Assembly (NCBI GenBank): GCA_017459485.1
Contig: JAFUCW010000324.1
Coordinates: 1 to 5,436 of the forward strand
Origin: Eggerthellaceae bacterium
GTDB taxonomy: Bacteria; Actinomycetota; Coriobacteriia; Coriobacteriales; Eggerthellaceae
Direction: 5' to 3'
Length of the DNA stretch: 5,436 nucleotides
Part shown: positions 1-5,078 of the stretch, piece after piece
How positions within the stretch are numbered: position 1 is the stretch's first letter
Layout of the letters: every line of letters starts with the position of its first letter
Notes under the pieces: generated by a model
Seen by the model: only the letters and a program-made list of their open reading frames with translations
Told to the model about the DNA's origin: nothing
The model's database searches: none
Position numbers and translations under genes: made by a program

Positions 1-207
1 CGCAAGCTGTTGTTTGGCCTTGATTCGATCTCCGTTTTCATGATTTGCGAGGATGTAGTACACGTCTGTTGCTTGAGATGTTGACATCCATAGCTCGAAT
101 TCGCCAAGCTCTCCAAGCCCAAGGACAAGCTGCGCAAGACTTCCAAAAGGTTTTCTAAGGACAAGAGCATCAATTGCAATATTCGTGTCCAATACTAATC
201 TTTTCAT
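1..207 (-). CDS. PIN-domain toxin of a toxin-antitoxin pair (3' end outside window)
   Basis: Reading the minus strand from the ATG at 207 gives 69 codons that stay open to the window edge, so the C-terminus is missing. The N-terminus, MKRLVLDTNIAIDAL, is the classic first strand and helix of PIN nucleases, with Asp7 as the first metal-binding acid. A second block near residues 40-53 (WMSTSQATDVYYIL, Asp48) fits the PIN_3-type subfamily, in which 'diyYil' follows the second strand. PIN toxins are Mg/Mn-dependent endoribonucleases that cleave RNA, often tRNA or rRNA, when free of antitoxin. The start codon overlaps the antitoxin stop as ATGA, and AAGAGGAG (220 to 213) lies 5 nt upstream. The two genes are therefore co-transcribed and probably translationally coupled. 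The remaining catalytic acids lie outside the window, so activity cannot be judged. Confidence 0.85.
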   Translation of the reverse strand, partial: MKRLVLDTNIAIDALVLRKPFGSLAQLVLGLGELGEFELWMSTSQATDVYYILANHENGDRIKAKQQLA

Positions 208-515
208 GCAGACTCCTCTTTGGGCCAATGCTTCCGAAGGCGTTCGCTTTTTATTTCATCATCAGTCATGCGTGCGAAACGGCTGTCGATGTCGACCTGC
301 AGGCTTCTTATCCAAGCAAGTCCTTCCTGTATCTGTTCGCGCGTGAGGGGCGGGCGTTCCTCTTGCGTTTTCCAGGGCAGTGTCTTGTTGGCAATGAGGA
401 AGTCGTAGAACTCGTTGATGGCACGCGAGGCATTGGTTCCCAGACTCTCAAGAACGCGGTTCCCGGCCTCTTTCTTGGCACCCGACATGCGCGCCGACAC
501 CATTGCGTCTTCCAT
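204..515 (-). CDS. RelB/DinJ-like antitoxin
   Basis: This 103-aa protein starts at the ATG at 515, behind AAGGAGT (527 to 521) with 5 nt spacing. The reading frame is open further upstream to 653, but that extension would run through the promoter and operator and lacks a ribosome site, so the shorter start is preferred. Residues about 6-42 contain ARMSGAKKEAGNRVLESLG followed by TNASRAINEFYDFLIANKTLPW. This matches the RelB/DinJ pattern: a ribbon-helix-helix core with 'K.EA..VLE.LG...S.AI..F' and a closing 'LP'. The family dimerises, binds its own operator through the N-terminal ribbon and neutralises the toxin with its C-terminus, here the charged, helical residues 55-103. RelB-type antitoxins are usually paired with RelE/YafQ toxins. 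Pairing with a PIN toxin is known but less standard. Confidence 0.85.
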   Translation of the reverse strand: MEDAMVSARMSGAKKEAGNRVLESLGTNASRAINEFYDFLIANKTLPWKTQEERPPLTREQIQEGLAWIRSLQVDIDSRFARMTDDEIKSERLRKHWPKEESA

Positions 516-525
516 TGTTAACTCC

Positions 526-554
526 TTGTCATACGTTGTACATAGTAATAGTAT
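526..554 (+). promoter_or_regulatory. Possible opposing promoter over the same operator
   Basis: On the plus strand TTGTCA (526-531, 5/6 match) is followed after exactly 17 bp by TAGTAT (549-554, 4/6 match). Its -10 overlaps the -10 of the minus-strand promoter, so the two would compete and both would be covered by the 528-564 repeats. It would start transcription near 561, just ahead of the small ORF at 572 and about 250 bp before the ABC operon. This is pattern matching only; short AT-rich matches arise easily by chance. Confidence 0.25.
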
Positions 555-564
555 GACGTACAAC
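528..564. promoter_or_regulatory. Interleaved inverted-repeat operator of the toxin-antitoxin operon
   Basis: Four 7-bp elements are seen directly: GTCATAC (528-534), GTTGTAC (535-541), a 9-bp spacer, GTATGAC (551-557) and GTACAAC (558-564). The first pairs perfectly with the third as an inverted repeat, and the second with the fourth, so two dyads are interleaved with centres 7 bp apart. All four fit one half-site, GTYRTAC, read on alternating strands (two in tandem on each). The element ends one base upstream of the antitoxin Shine-Dalgarno sequence and covers the -10 of the minus-strand promoter. That is where a ribbon-helix-helix antitoxin would bind for autorepression. Its use by the antitoxin is inference. 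Confidence 0.7.
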
Positions 565-578
565 AATACTGATGTCAA
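550..578 (-). promoter_or_regulatory. Promoter of the antitoxin-toxin operon
   Basis: On the minus strand there is a perfect -35 TTGACA (578 to 573), a 17-bp spacer and a 4/6 -10 CATACT (555 to 550). Transcription would begin near 543, giving a leader of about 28 nt to the ATG at 515. The -10 and most of the spacer lie inside the repeat element 528-564, which fits repression by the encoded antitoxin complex. Confidence 0.6.
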
Positions 579-781
579 ACCTTTCCCTCGCCGAGACCGC
601 TGCGCTGTATCGCGCTTTGGACACTCGTGGCACTTCGCATGCTCCGCAGTCAAAGCTGGTAAGTGATTTCTTCTCCTGTGGCACGCATAGCGAAACGGAA
701 GAGATAAGGCAGTTTTTGCACGAGCAAAAAGGTTCTCTTTTGTTGACGTTCGATCCCCGTAATAAAGTAAGCTATTCCTAA
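572..781 (+). CDS. Doubtful small hypothetical protein (69 aa)
   Basis: The frame runs ATG 572 to TAA 781 and encodes a soluble 69-aa protein starting MSNLSLAETAALYRALDTRG. No domain is recognised, and there is no membrane segment or signal peptide. No convincing Shine-Dalgarno sequence precedes the ATG, and the first codons overlap the -35 box of the divergent antitoxin promoter. Points in favour are a plausible amino-acid composition, a possible promoter directly upstream (526-554), and the fact that it fills most of an otherwise empty 290-bp intergenic stretch. It may equally be a chance ORF or a decayed remnant of a longer gene. If it is not a gene, this stretch holds only regulatory sequence. 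Confidence 0.3.
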   Translation: MSNLSLAETAALYRALDTRGTSHAPQSKLVSDFFSCGTHSETEEIRQFLHEQKGSLLLTFDPRNKVSYS

Positions 782-799
782 CTCATAGGGATAGTCTTA
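768..799. promoter_or_regulatory. Imperfect dyad upstream of the ABC operon
   Basis: The left arm TAAGCTATTCCTA (768-780) and right arm TAGGGATAGTCTTA (786-799) are inverted copies separated by ACTCA. Pairing has one G-T position and one unpaired A in the right arm. It ends 1 bp before the AGAGG ribosome site (801-805) of the lipoprotein gene. It could be an operator, perhaps for the Crp-like regulator encoded downstream, or an RNA hairpin near the ribosome site. A TTGACG (743-748) lies upstream, but I see no good -10 at the usual distance, which would fit an activator-dependent promoter. No T-run follows, so an intrinsic terminator is unlikely. Confidence 0.4.
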
Positions 800-811
800 C
801 AGAGGATGATC

Positions 812-2023
812 ATGACGTTAGATGCAAACATGACAAGGCGCGCGTTCGTTGCAACCGCTACCTCCGTGGCGGCAGGGATGGGGCTTGCCCTTTCTGGCTG
901 CTCAAGCGAAGCGACTTCGGCCCCATCGTCGGAGGAAGCGGGGAATCGGGTGGAAAGTGCTGCGGGCGGCGTTGCCTCGGATTCCGCCCCAGCGTCTTCT
1001 GCGCAGGAAACGGGTGTGGACGGGGTTGTAACCGAAGTGGTGGAGCGGGACGCGATGGGGTCTCCCGACGCGTGCGATGTTCGCGTGGGGCTAATCATGG
1101 GACCGCCGTCCATGGGGCTTACCCAGCTCATCACCGCTGCCGATGCAGGCGTCACCACCAACCACTTCACGTTTGAATTCAACGACGTGGACTACGTCGG
1201 CCTGTCCGCCAAGTTCAACCAAGGCGACTACGACATTGTCACGCTTCCGTCCAACATCGGGCCCATTCTCTACAACAACCAGGAGCTGAAGAACCGCTAC
1301 CAGGTAATAGCCGTGAACAACCTGGGCGTCCTCTACTGCCTGACCACCGATCCTTCTATCGCGTCGCTTGCGGACCTGGCGGGGCGGCGCGTCTACAGCT
1401 ACGGGGAAGGAGGAACCCCCGAATACACCATTGAAGCGCTGCTCAAGAAGGACGGTCTGGATGGGCAGTTCAACTTGGAGTTCAAATCCACTCCGTTCGA
1501 GATCCTGAACCTTTTGCAGCAGGAAGAGAACTGCGTGGCCATTCTTCCGCAGCCGTTCGTGTCGCTTTCCAAGCTGATGGTGGACCCGCTCTACGTCCCG
1601 ATCGATATCACCGACGAATGGAACGCGGCGTTCTCCGACACGGGAAGTCAGGCGGTCACGACCACGACCATTGTGAACCGCGCGTTCGCCGAAGGACACG
1701 AACAAGCGGTGCTGGAGTACCTGCAGCTGAATTGCTCGTCGGTTGCATGGTCGTTGGACAACATGGAAGATGCAGCTGCCCTGCAAGAGGAACTGGGCAC
1801 GTTCATGAACAACGACGTCGCGTTGGATGCCATGCCCCACATCTCGATGGTGTGCTTGACGGGAGAGGCAATGAAAAGGGCGCTTTCGGGATTCCTGGAA
1901 GAGCTCTATGCGGCCAACCCCGATTCCATTGGCGGCGCCGTTCCCGAAGCGGATTTCTACTACATGCCGCCTTTGGGCTCCATCGACGACGACTCTGTCG
2001 GTGCAGACCGCGCCCATTCGTAG
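812..2023 (+). CDS. ABC transporter substrate-binding lipoprotein, Tat-exported (NMT1/SsuA-like)
   Basis: This 403-aa protein captures the substrate outside the cell for the importer encoded next. An ATG at 806 is in frame but sits against the ribosome site. The ATG at 812, 6 nt after AGAGG (801-805), is preferred; 830 is a further alternative. From the 812 start, residues 8-13 are TRRAFV (twin-arginine motif), followed by a short hydrophobic stretch and the lipobox LSGC with Cys30. It is therefore a predicted Tat-exported lipoprotein. Residues 31-88 form a Ser/Ala/Glu-rich linker. The binding fold follows, beginning RVGLIMGPPSMGL, with DYDIVTLPSN near 139-148 and SLADLAGRRVYSYGEGG near 185-201. 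The last block is the 'dLkGkkv' hinge of nitrate/sulfonate/thiamine-precursor binding proteins. The substrate is not predictable. The permease starts 17 bp after the stop, in one operon. Confidence 0.88.
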   Translation: MTLDANMTRRAFVATATSVAAGMGLALSGCSSEATSAPSSEEAGNRVESAAGGVASDSAPASSAQETGVDGVVTEVVERDAMGSPDACDVRVGLIMGPPSMGLTQLITAADAGVTTNHFTFEFNDVDYVGLSAKFNQGDYDIVTLPSNIGPILYNNQELKNRYQVIAVNNLGVLYCLTTDPSIASLADLAGRRVYSYGEGGTPEYTIEALLKKDGLDGQFNLEFKSTPFEILNLLQQEENCVAILPQPFVSLSKLMVDPLYVPIDITDEWNAAFSDTGSQAVTTTTIVNRAFAEGHEQAVLEYLQLNCSSVAWSLDNMEDAAALQEELGTFMNNDVALDAMPHISMVCLTGEAMKRALSGFLEELYAANPDSIGGAVPEADFYYMPPLGSIDDDSVGADRAHS

Positions 2024-2040
2024 GATAGCTCGCAGAGGGC

Positions 2041-3324
2041 ATGACAGAGCCGCTGGAACATATCCTTGCTCAGGGCGAGCCGCCCTCCGCTGCGCCGCAA
2101 AGCTCCCCCAGCGGCGGGCAGTGGCCTGGACAGGAAGCGTCGCACGCACCGCAGGAGAAACCCGCGCACGAAGCGTCGCACACGCAGCAGGAGCAGCTCG
2201 TGCAAGAAACGCTGCCACCTAACGACAAAGCCCCCGACAGCTGGTCGCGCTCCGAGCTTCTGGCGTTCATGCGCGCCAACGCCCCCGAAGGGGTCGACGT
2301 GCAGGCGCTTCTTCCTGCCGTCCAGCGCGCGGTGGCGAATGGGGTCGATCCCCGTCAGATGGTGGCCACCGTGCGCGGGGCCATAGCCGCAGGTGCAGAC
2401 CCCGAGCAGCTGCTCGCCATGCAGACGATGGGTGCGGGTGCGGAGCCCTCTTCGGCGGTGCCGTCCACGACTAGTCCCGAAGCATCGCGCTTGCGAACAA
2501 TTTCCGGGGGCGCATCCGAAGGACAGGGTTCTTCCGGGAACCAGGACGCATACGCGTCCGCCCGCAAACGCTTGAAGCGAGCGGGAATCATCGCTTTTTG
2601 GCTGGTCGTGTGGGAAGTGCTCGACCGCCTTGTCGACAACCGGCTGGTGTTGGCAGGCCCCATCCGCACCGTCCAGGCCCTGGTCGAGCAGATTGCAAAG
2701 CCCGATTTCTGGGTTGTGTGCGGTGCGTCGTTCGGCCGCATCGCACTGGGATTCCTGCTGTCGTTCGCCGCCGGCATTCTGCTTGCCCTGATTGCGCACC
2801 GCTTCCGCACGTTCCGCGACTTCGTCGAGCCTATCGTGTCGCTGCTTCGGACCGTGCCTGTGGTCACGTTCATCATCTTGCTGCTCATCTGGATGGGCAA
2901 CCAATGGCTGACAGTGTTTCTGGCCTTCTTCATCGTGCTGCCCATCGTCTACACCAACATGATCGCAGGCTTCGAAAGCGTAGACGCGCACATGCTCGAG
3001 ATGGCGCGCGTGCACAGGCTTTCGCGCTGGCGCACCTTCGCGTACATCTACCGTCCGGCGTTCATGCCTTTCCTGGTGAGCGCCTGCAAGCTGTCCTTGG
3101 GCATGAGCTGGAAAAGCGGCATCATGGCCGAAGTGCTCGCAACGCCCAAGCCCTCCATAGGCAAGGAAATGGCCAACGCACGGCAGTTCCTGGACACTCC
3201 GGACCTGTTCGCCTGGACTGTGGTGGTCATGGTGCTGTCGTGGCTGTTTGAAAAGGCCGTGTCGTACCTTCTGCGGCGCGCGGCACGCCCTGCCGGCAGC
3301 TTGCTAGGAAAGCGCGGTGCCTAG
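2041..3324 (+). CDS. ABC transporter permease (SsuC/TauC-like) with a repeat-bearing N-terminal extension
   Basis: This 427-aa inner-membrane subunit forms the channel, presumably as a homodimer since only one permease is encoded. Residues about 175-427 are a complete BPD_transp_1 permease, close to the usual ~255 aa. Membrane segments lie near 182-197, 228-251, 265-285, 288-309, 341-362 and 388-410. The EAA-like coupling loop lies near 310-345: GFESVDAHMLEMARVHRLS, with the conserved Pro at 339. The first ~170 residues are extra, hydrophilic and predicted cytoplasmic. They hold a Gln/His/Glu-rich segment with two 12-residue copies (32-55) and an Ala-rich helical segment with three 17-residue repeats (84-134). 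A stop codon at 2026-2028 in the same frame rules out an earlier start. The AGAGG at 2034-2038 is unusually close to the ATG, so translation may depend on coupling to the upstream gene. The stop abuts the ATPase start directly. Confidence 0.88.
   Translation: MTEPLEHILAQGEPPSAAPQSSPSGGQWPGQEASHAPQEKPAHEASHTQQEQLVQETLPPNDKAPDSWSRSELLAFMRANAPEGVDVQALLPAVQRAVANGVDPRQMVATVRGAIAAGADPEQLLAMQTMGAGAEPSSAVPSTTSPEASRLRTISGGASEGQGSSGNQDAYASARKRLKRAGIIAFWLVVWEVLDRLVDNRLVLAGPIRTVQALVEQIAKPDFWVVCGASFGRIALGFLLSFAAGILLALIAHRFRTFRDFVEPIVSLLRTVPVVTFIILLLIWMGNQWLTVFLAFFIVLPIVYTNMIAGFESVDAHMLEMARVHRLSRWRTFAYIYRPAFMPFLVSACKLSLGMSWKSGIMAEVLATPKPSIGKEMANARQFLDTPDLFAWTVVVMVLSWLFEKAVSYLLRRAARPAGSLLGKRGA
2134..2205 (+). 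repeat. Two 36-bp in-frame repeats in the permease extension
   Basis: Residues 32-43 (EASHAPQEKPAH) and 44-55 (EASHTQQEQLVQ) of the permease are tandem 12-residue copies. At the DNA level both begin GAAGCGTCGCAC (2134 and 2170), so they arose by duplication rather than convergence. The segment is hydrophilic and probably disordered. Confidence 0.7.
2290..2442 (+). repeat. Three 17-residue repeats in the permease extension
   Basis: Permease residues 84-100 (GVDVQALLPAVQRAVAN), 101-117 (GVDPRQMVATVRGAIAA) and 118-134 (GADPEQLLAMQTMGAGA) are contiguous repeats of exactly 17 residues, with consensus G-[VA]-D-x-x-Q-[LM]-[LV]. The pattern predicts short helices joined by G-V-D turns. The third copy degenerates into a Gly/Ala/Ser/Pro linker leading to the first membrane segment. 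Confidence 0.75.
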
Positions 3325-4017
3325 ATGAGCGCAGTGGTCATCTCCGGACTTACCAAGTCGTACGGCGCGCACTGTGTCCTAAGCAGCGTTGAGGTGCGGC
3401 TCGAGGACGGCGGCATCTACTGCTTGATGGCGCCTTCGGGAAGCGGCAAGACGACGCTGTTTCGCATTATGCTCGGACTGGAACAGGCAGACGAAGGCAG
3501 CGTGGAGGGCATTGAGCCTGGAAAGGTGTCGGTCATGTTCCAGGAAGACCGGCTCTGCGAGGACCTGACTCCCGTGGAAAACGTCATCCTGCTGCTGCCG
3601 AAGCGGACAGATCGCTCGCGCGTGCGCAACCTGTTGGGAGAAGTCCTTCCGAGCGACTGTCTCAGCCAACCCGTTTGCGAGCTTTCGGGTGGCATGCGCC
3701 GTCGGGTTTCGCTGGTGCGCGCGATCGCGTACCCTTCGCAGGTCGTCGTGCTCGACGAGCCGTTCACCGGACTCGACTACGCCATGCGTAGGGCCGCCAT
3801 CGACTTCATCGTGCAGCATCGCGCGGGCAGGACGCTTCTGGTGGCTACCCATGGACAGCAGGACGCGCAGCTTCTGGGAGCCACTTTGCTGCACTTAGAC
3901 GAGCTGACCCAGCGAAACGGGACCAACGGTGCCGCATGCGGTTCACGGATAGATCCCGACACGGCCCCTGCTGCGGATACCCTGACCGACAACAGGGAAA
4001 ACAAGGAGGTGGACTAG
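3325..4017 (+). CDS. ABC transporter ATP-binding protein (SsuB/TauB-like)
   Basis: This 230-aa cytoplasmic ATPase powers the importer. All nucleotide-binding motifs are visible: Walker A APSGSGKTT (36-44, Lys42), Q-loop MFQEDRL (Gln73), signature LSGGM (120-124), Walker B VVVLDE (140-145, catalytic Glu145), D-loop GLD (149-151) and H-loop His176. The first Walker A residue is Ala instead of the usual Gly, which is a mild deviation and not expected to abolish activity. The domain is compact. Beyond about residue 192 there is a hydrophilic tail of some 38 residues without a recognised fold. The ATG directly follows the permease TAG with no gap, and the nearest purine-rich site (AGGA, 3306-3309) is far away, so translational coupling is likely. 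The end of the gene carries the ribosome site for the next gene. Confidence 0.92.
   Translation: MSAVVISGLTKSYGAHCVLSSVEVRLEDGGIYCLMAPSGSGKTTLFRIMLGLEQADEGSVEGIEPGKVSVMFQEDRLCEDLTPVENVILLLPKRTDRSRVRNLLGEVLPSDCLSQPVCELSGGMRRRVSLVRAIAYPSQVVVLDEPFTGLDYAMRRAAIDFIVQHRAGRTLLVATHGQQDAQLLGATLLHLDELTQRNGTNGAACGSRIDPDTAPAADTLTDNRENKEVD
4003..4010 (+). promoter_or_regulatory. Perfect Shine-Dalgarno sequence fixing a TTG start
   Basis: AAGGAGGT at 4003-4010 lies 8 nt before the TTG at 4019, inside the last codons of the ATPase gene. This decides the start of the regulator gene, which lacks an ATG at its N-terminus, and suggests strong translation compensating for a weak start codon. Confidence 0.85.
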
Positions 4018-4018
4018 C

Positions 4019-4723
4019 TTGGCAGACGACTACGACGTGCTGAAAAGCTCGGCGATCTTCGCCAACATCCCCGTCGACGAGATACCCTTCCTGCTGAAGT
4101 CGGTGGGTGCCACCGTCGCCACATGGAAAAAGGGAGAGGTCATCCGCAGCGCGGGCGACGAAATGCACTTTTTCGGCGTAGTGCTTTCGGGAGTGGTGCA
4201 GGCATCGCTTCCACAGAACGGCCGCGACCAGATTGTGGGTCGGTTCCCCGAAGGGGACAGCTTTGCCGAAGCGGCTCCCGTTGCCCTCAAACGCACGCCG
4301 GTGACCATAACATGCGTGAAGGACGCGCGCGCCATCTGCATCGACCCCGACAACATCGCCGTCTCCCCGCATCCGTTCGCGACCACCATGCACGCCAACC
4401 TGATGGCGGAGATGTCGAAGAAGCTGGTGCACCTTTCGACAAAGCTTTCCATCCTGGGAGAGCCGCGCCTGCGCCAGCGCATCGTCATGTACCTCAACTC
4501 GCAGCCTGTCCAAGACGACGGCAGCGTCGACGTTCCAATGAGCTTCAAGGAGCTGGCCGACTACCTTGGCGTGAACAACACGGCGCTTTCGCGCGAACTG
4601 GGGCGCATGCAAGACGACGGCGTTATCAGCATGGGCCGCCACAGCATCAAGTTGCTCGACCAGGGCGATGTCTCGGGCGCAAACGGCGGAGAAGGCCGGC
4701 ATGTGCAGGATGGCGACGAATAG
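4019..4723 (+). CDS. Crp/Fnr-family transcriptional regulator
   Basis: This 234-aa protein starts at TTG 4019, one base after the ATPase stop. Residues about 12-112 form a cyclic-nucleotide-binding-type beta-barrel: 'IFANIPVDEIPFLL' at the start, 'KKGEVIRSAGDE' and 'FFGVVLSGVVQAS' in the middle. Residues about 125-147 are the long dimerisation helix. The C-terminal winged helix-turn-helix lies at 174-212, with SFKELADYLGVNNTALSREL spanning its two helices. The pocket region reads GDSFAEAAPVALKRTPVTI rather than the cAMP-type GEL...RSA, so cAMP binding is doubtful. Only two cysteines (100 and 107) occur in the sensor region, so an FNR-type 4Fe-4S cluster is not supported. The ligand is unknown. 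Its place in the importer operon suggests it controls this locus, perhaps sensing the substrate or a metabolite. The last ~20 residues are polar and look disordered. Confidence 0.9.
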   Translation: MADDYDVLKSSAIFANIPVDEIPFLLKSVGATVATWKKGEVIRSAGDEMHFFGVVLSGVVQASLPQNGRDQIVGRFPEGDSFAEAAPVALKRTPVTITCVKDARAICIDPDNIAVSPHPFATTMHANLMAEMSKKLVHLSTKLSILGEPRLRQRIVMYLNSQPVQDDGSVDVPMSFKELADYLGVNNTALSRELGRMQDDGVISMGRHSIKLLDQGDVSGANGGEGRHVQDGDE

Positions 4724-4749
4724 AAGGGCGTCTTCGGGGCGCGACGACG

Positions 4750-4776
4750 CATTGGCAGCCAAAGCCGCTGCCAATG
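4750..4776. repeat. Strong 10-bp hairpin between regulator and small protein genes
   Basis: CATTGGCAGC (4750-4759) and GCTGCCAATG (4767-4776) are perfect inverted copies around a 7-nt loop, CAAAGCC. The gap between the flanking genes is 76 bp. No T-run follows, so it is not a typical intrinsic terminator. It could be an operator for a dimeric regulator, an RNA stem that protects or divides the transcript, or a partial attenuator. The ribosome site of the next gene (4785-4790) begins 9 nt downstream and is not buried in the stem. Confidence 0.65.
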
Positions 4777-4799
4777 GAAACAGCAAGGAGAAGTAGGAC

Positions 4800-5006
4800 A
4801 TGATAACCACCGACACCATGAGGCAAATCTGCGCTTCGGAGCCCCTTTTCGAGGCGTTCTTGCAATCGAAGGGATTCCCGTTTTCTCTGGAGAACCCCAT
4901 AACCGAGTACGTGACGTTCGAAGACGTGGTCGAGATGCGCAAGCTGGACAAGGATGCGTTCCTCAACGAATTCGAAGCGTACAAGCAGGCGCGGACCGCC
5001 AGCTAG
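4800..5006 (+). CDS. Small DUF1858-like protein (68 aa)
   Basis: The ATG at 4800 follows AAGGAG (4785-4790) with 9 nt spacing, so the gene is well supported. The 68-aa product is soluble and acidic. The pattern 'ITTDTMRQICASEPLFEAFLQSKGFPF', then ENPITEYVTFEDVVEMRKLD and 'FLNEFE', resembles the DUF1858-type domain. In that domain a helix ending in a Pro-containing segment is followed by a 'L...G.PF...NP' turn, a 'vTf/vTL' helix and a terminal helix. Such domains occur alone or fused to redox and sensor proteins; their role is not established. The single Cys11 does not match the CxxC of the redox-disulfide relatives. It lies between the regulator and the activase-like gene, so it may be an accessory factor of that enzyme. 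The family assignment is by eye and tentative; gene reality is more certain than the name. Confidence 0.7.
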   Translation: MITTDTMRQICASEPLFEAFLQSKGFPFSLENPITEYVTFEDVVEMRKLDKDAFLNEFEAYKQARTAS

Positions 5007-5018
5007 CGCAGGCGTGGG

Positions 5019-5048
5019 CTGGAAGCGGGAATCCTGGAATCGGGAAGC
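5019..5048 (+). repeat. Tandem 15-bp repeat in the last intergenic gap
   Basis: CTGGAAGCGGGAATC (5019-5033) is followed immediately by CTGGAATCGGGAAGC (5034-5048). They differ only at positions 7 and 14, where G and T are exchanged. The repeat lies between the DUF1858-like gene stop and the ribosome site of the next gene. No function is evident. Confidence 0.5.
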
Positions 5049-5078
5049 GGACTAAAGGGAAGGAGAAGGTGTGCTGGC

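Noticed and set aside
528..564. CRISPR-like or phage-type repeat array
   Set aside because: The units are only 7 bp, inverted in pairs and placed on a promoter; there are no spacers of uniform length or further copies.
516..653. Upstream extension of the antitoxin reading frame
   Set aside because: The extension would translate through the promoter and operator, has no ribosome site, and adds a Cys/Leu-rich stretch unlike the family. The ATG at 515 has a good Shine-Dalgarno sequence and gives a normal length.
1091..2218. Long minus-strand ORF (375 codons) opposite the substrate-binding protein gene
   Set aside because: It is rich in Arg, Val, His and Gln with no recognisable domain, as expected when a GC-rich gene is read in antisense. 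The plus-strand frame has a signal peptide, a lipobox and family motifs.
1960..3015. Minus-strand ORF (351 codons) opposite the permease gene
   Set aside because: Its composition is dominated by His, Arg, Gly and Asp and it has no domain. The plus-strand frame encodes a clear permease with six membrane segments.
4019..4723. FNR-type oxygen sensor with an iron-sulfur cluster
   Set aside because: Only Cys100 and Cys107 are present and there is no N-terminal cysteine cluster, so the four ligands required are missing.
4750..4776. Intrinsic terminator after the regulator gene
   Set aside because: The stem is strong but is followed by GAAACAGC rather than a T-run, so it was kept as a hairpin of unknown role.
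3845..4984. Minus-strand ORF (379 codons) opposite the ATPase tail, regulator and small protein
   Set aside because: It spans three well-supported plus-strand genes with good ribosome sites and shows no motif of its own; it is an antisense shadow.
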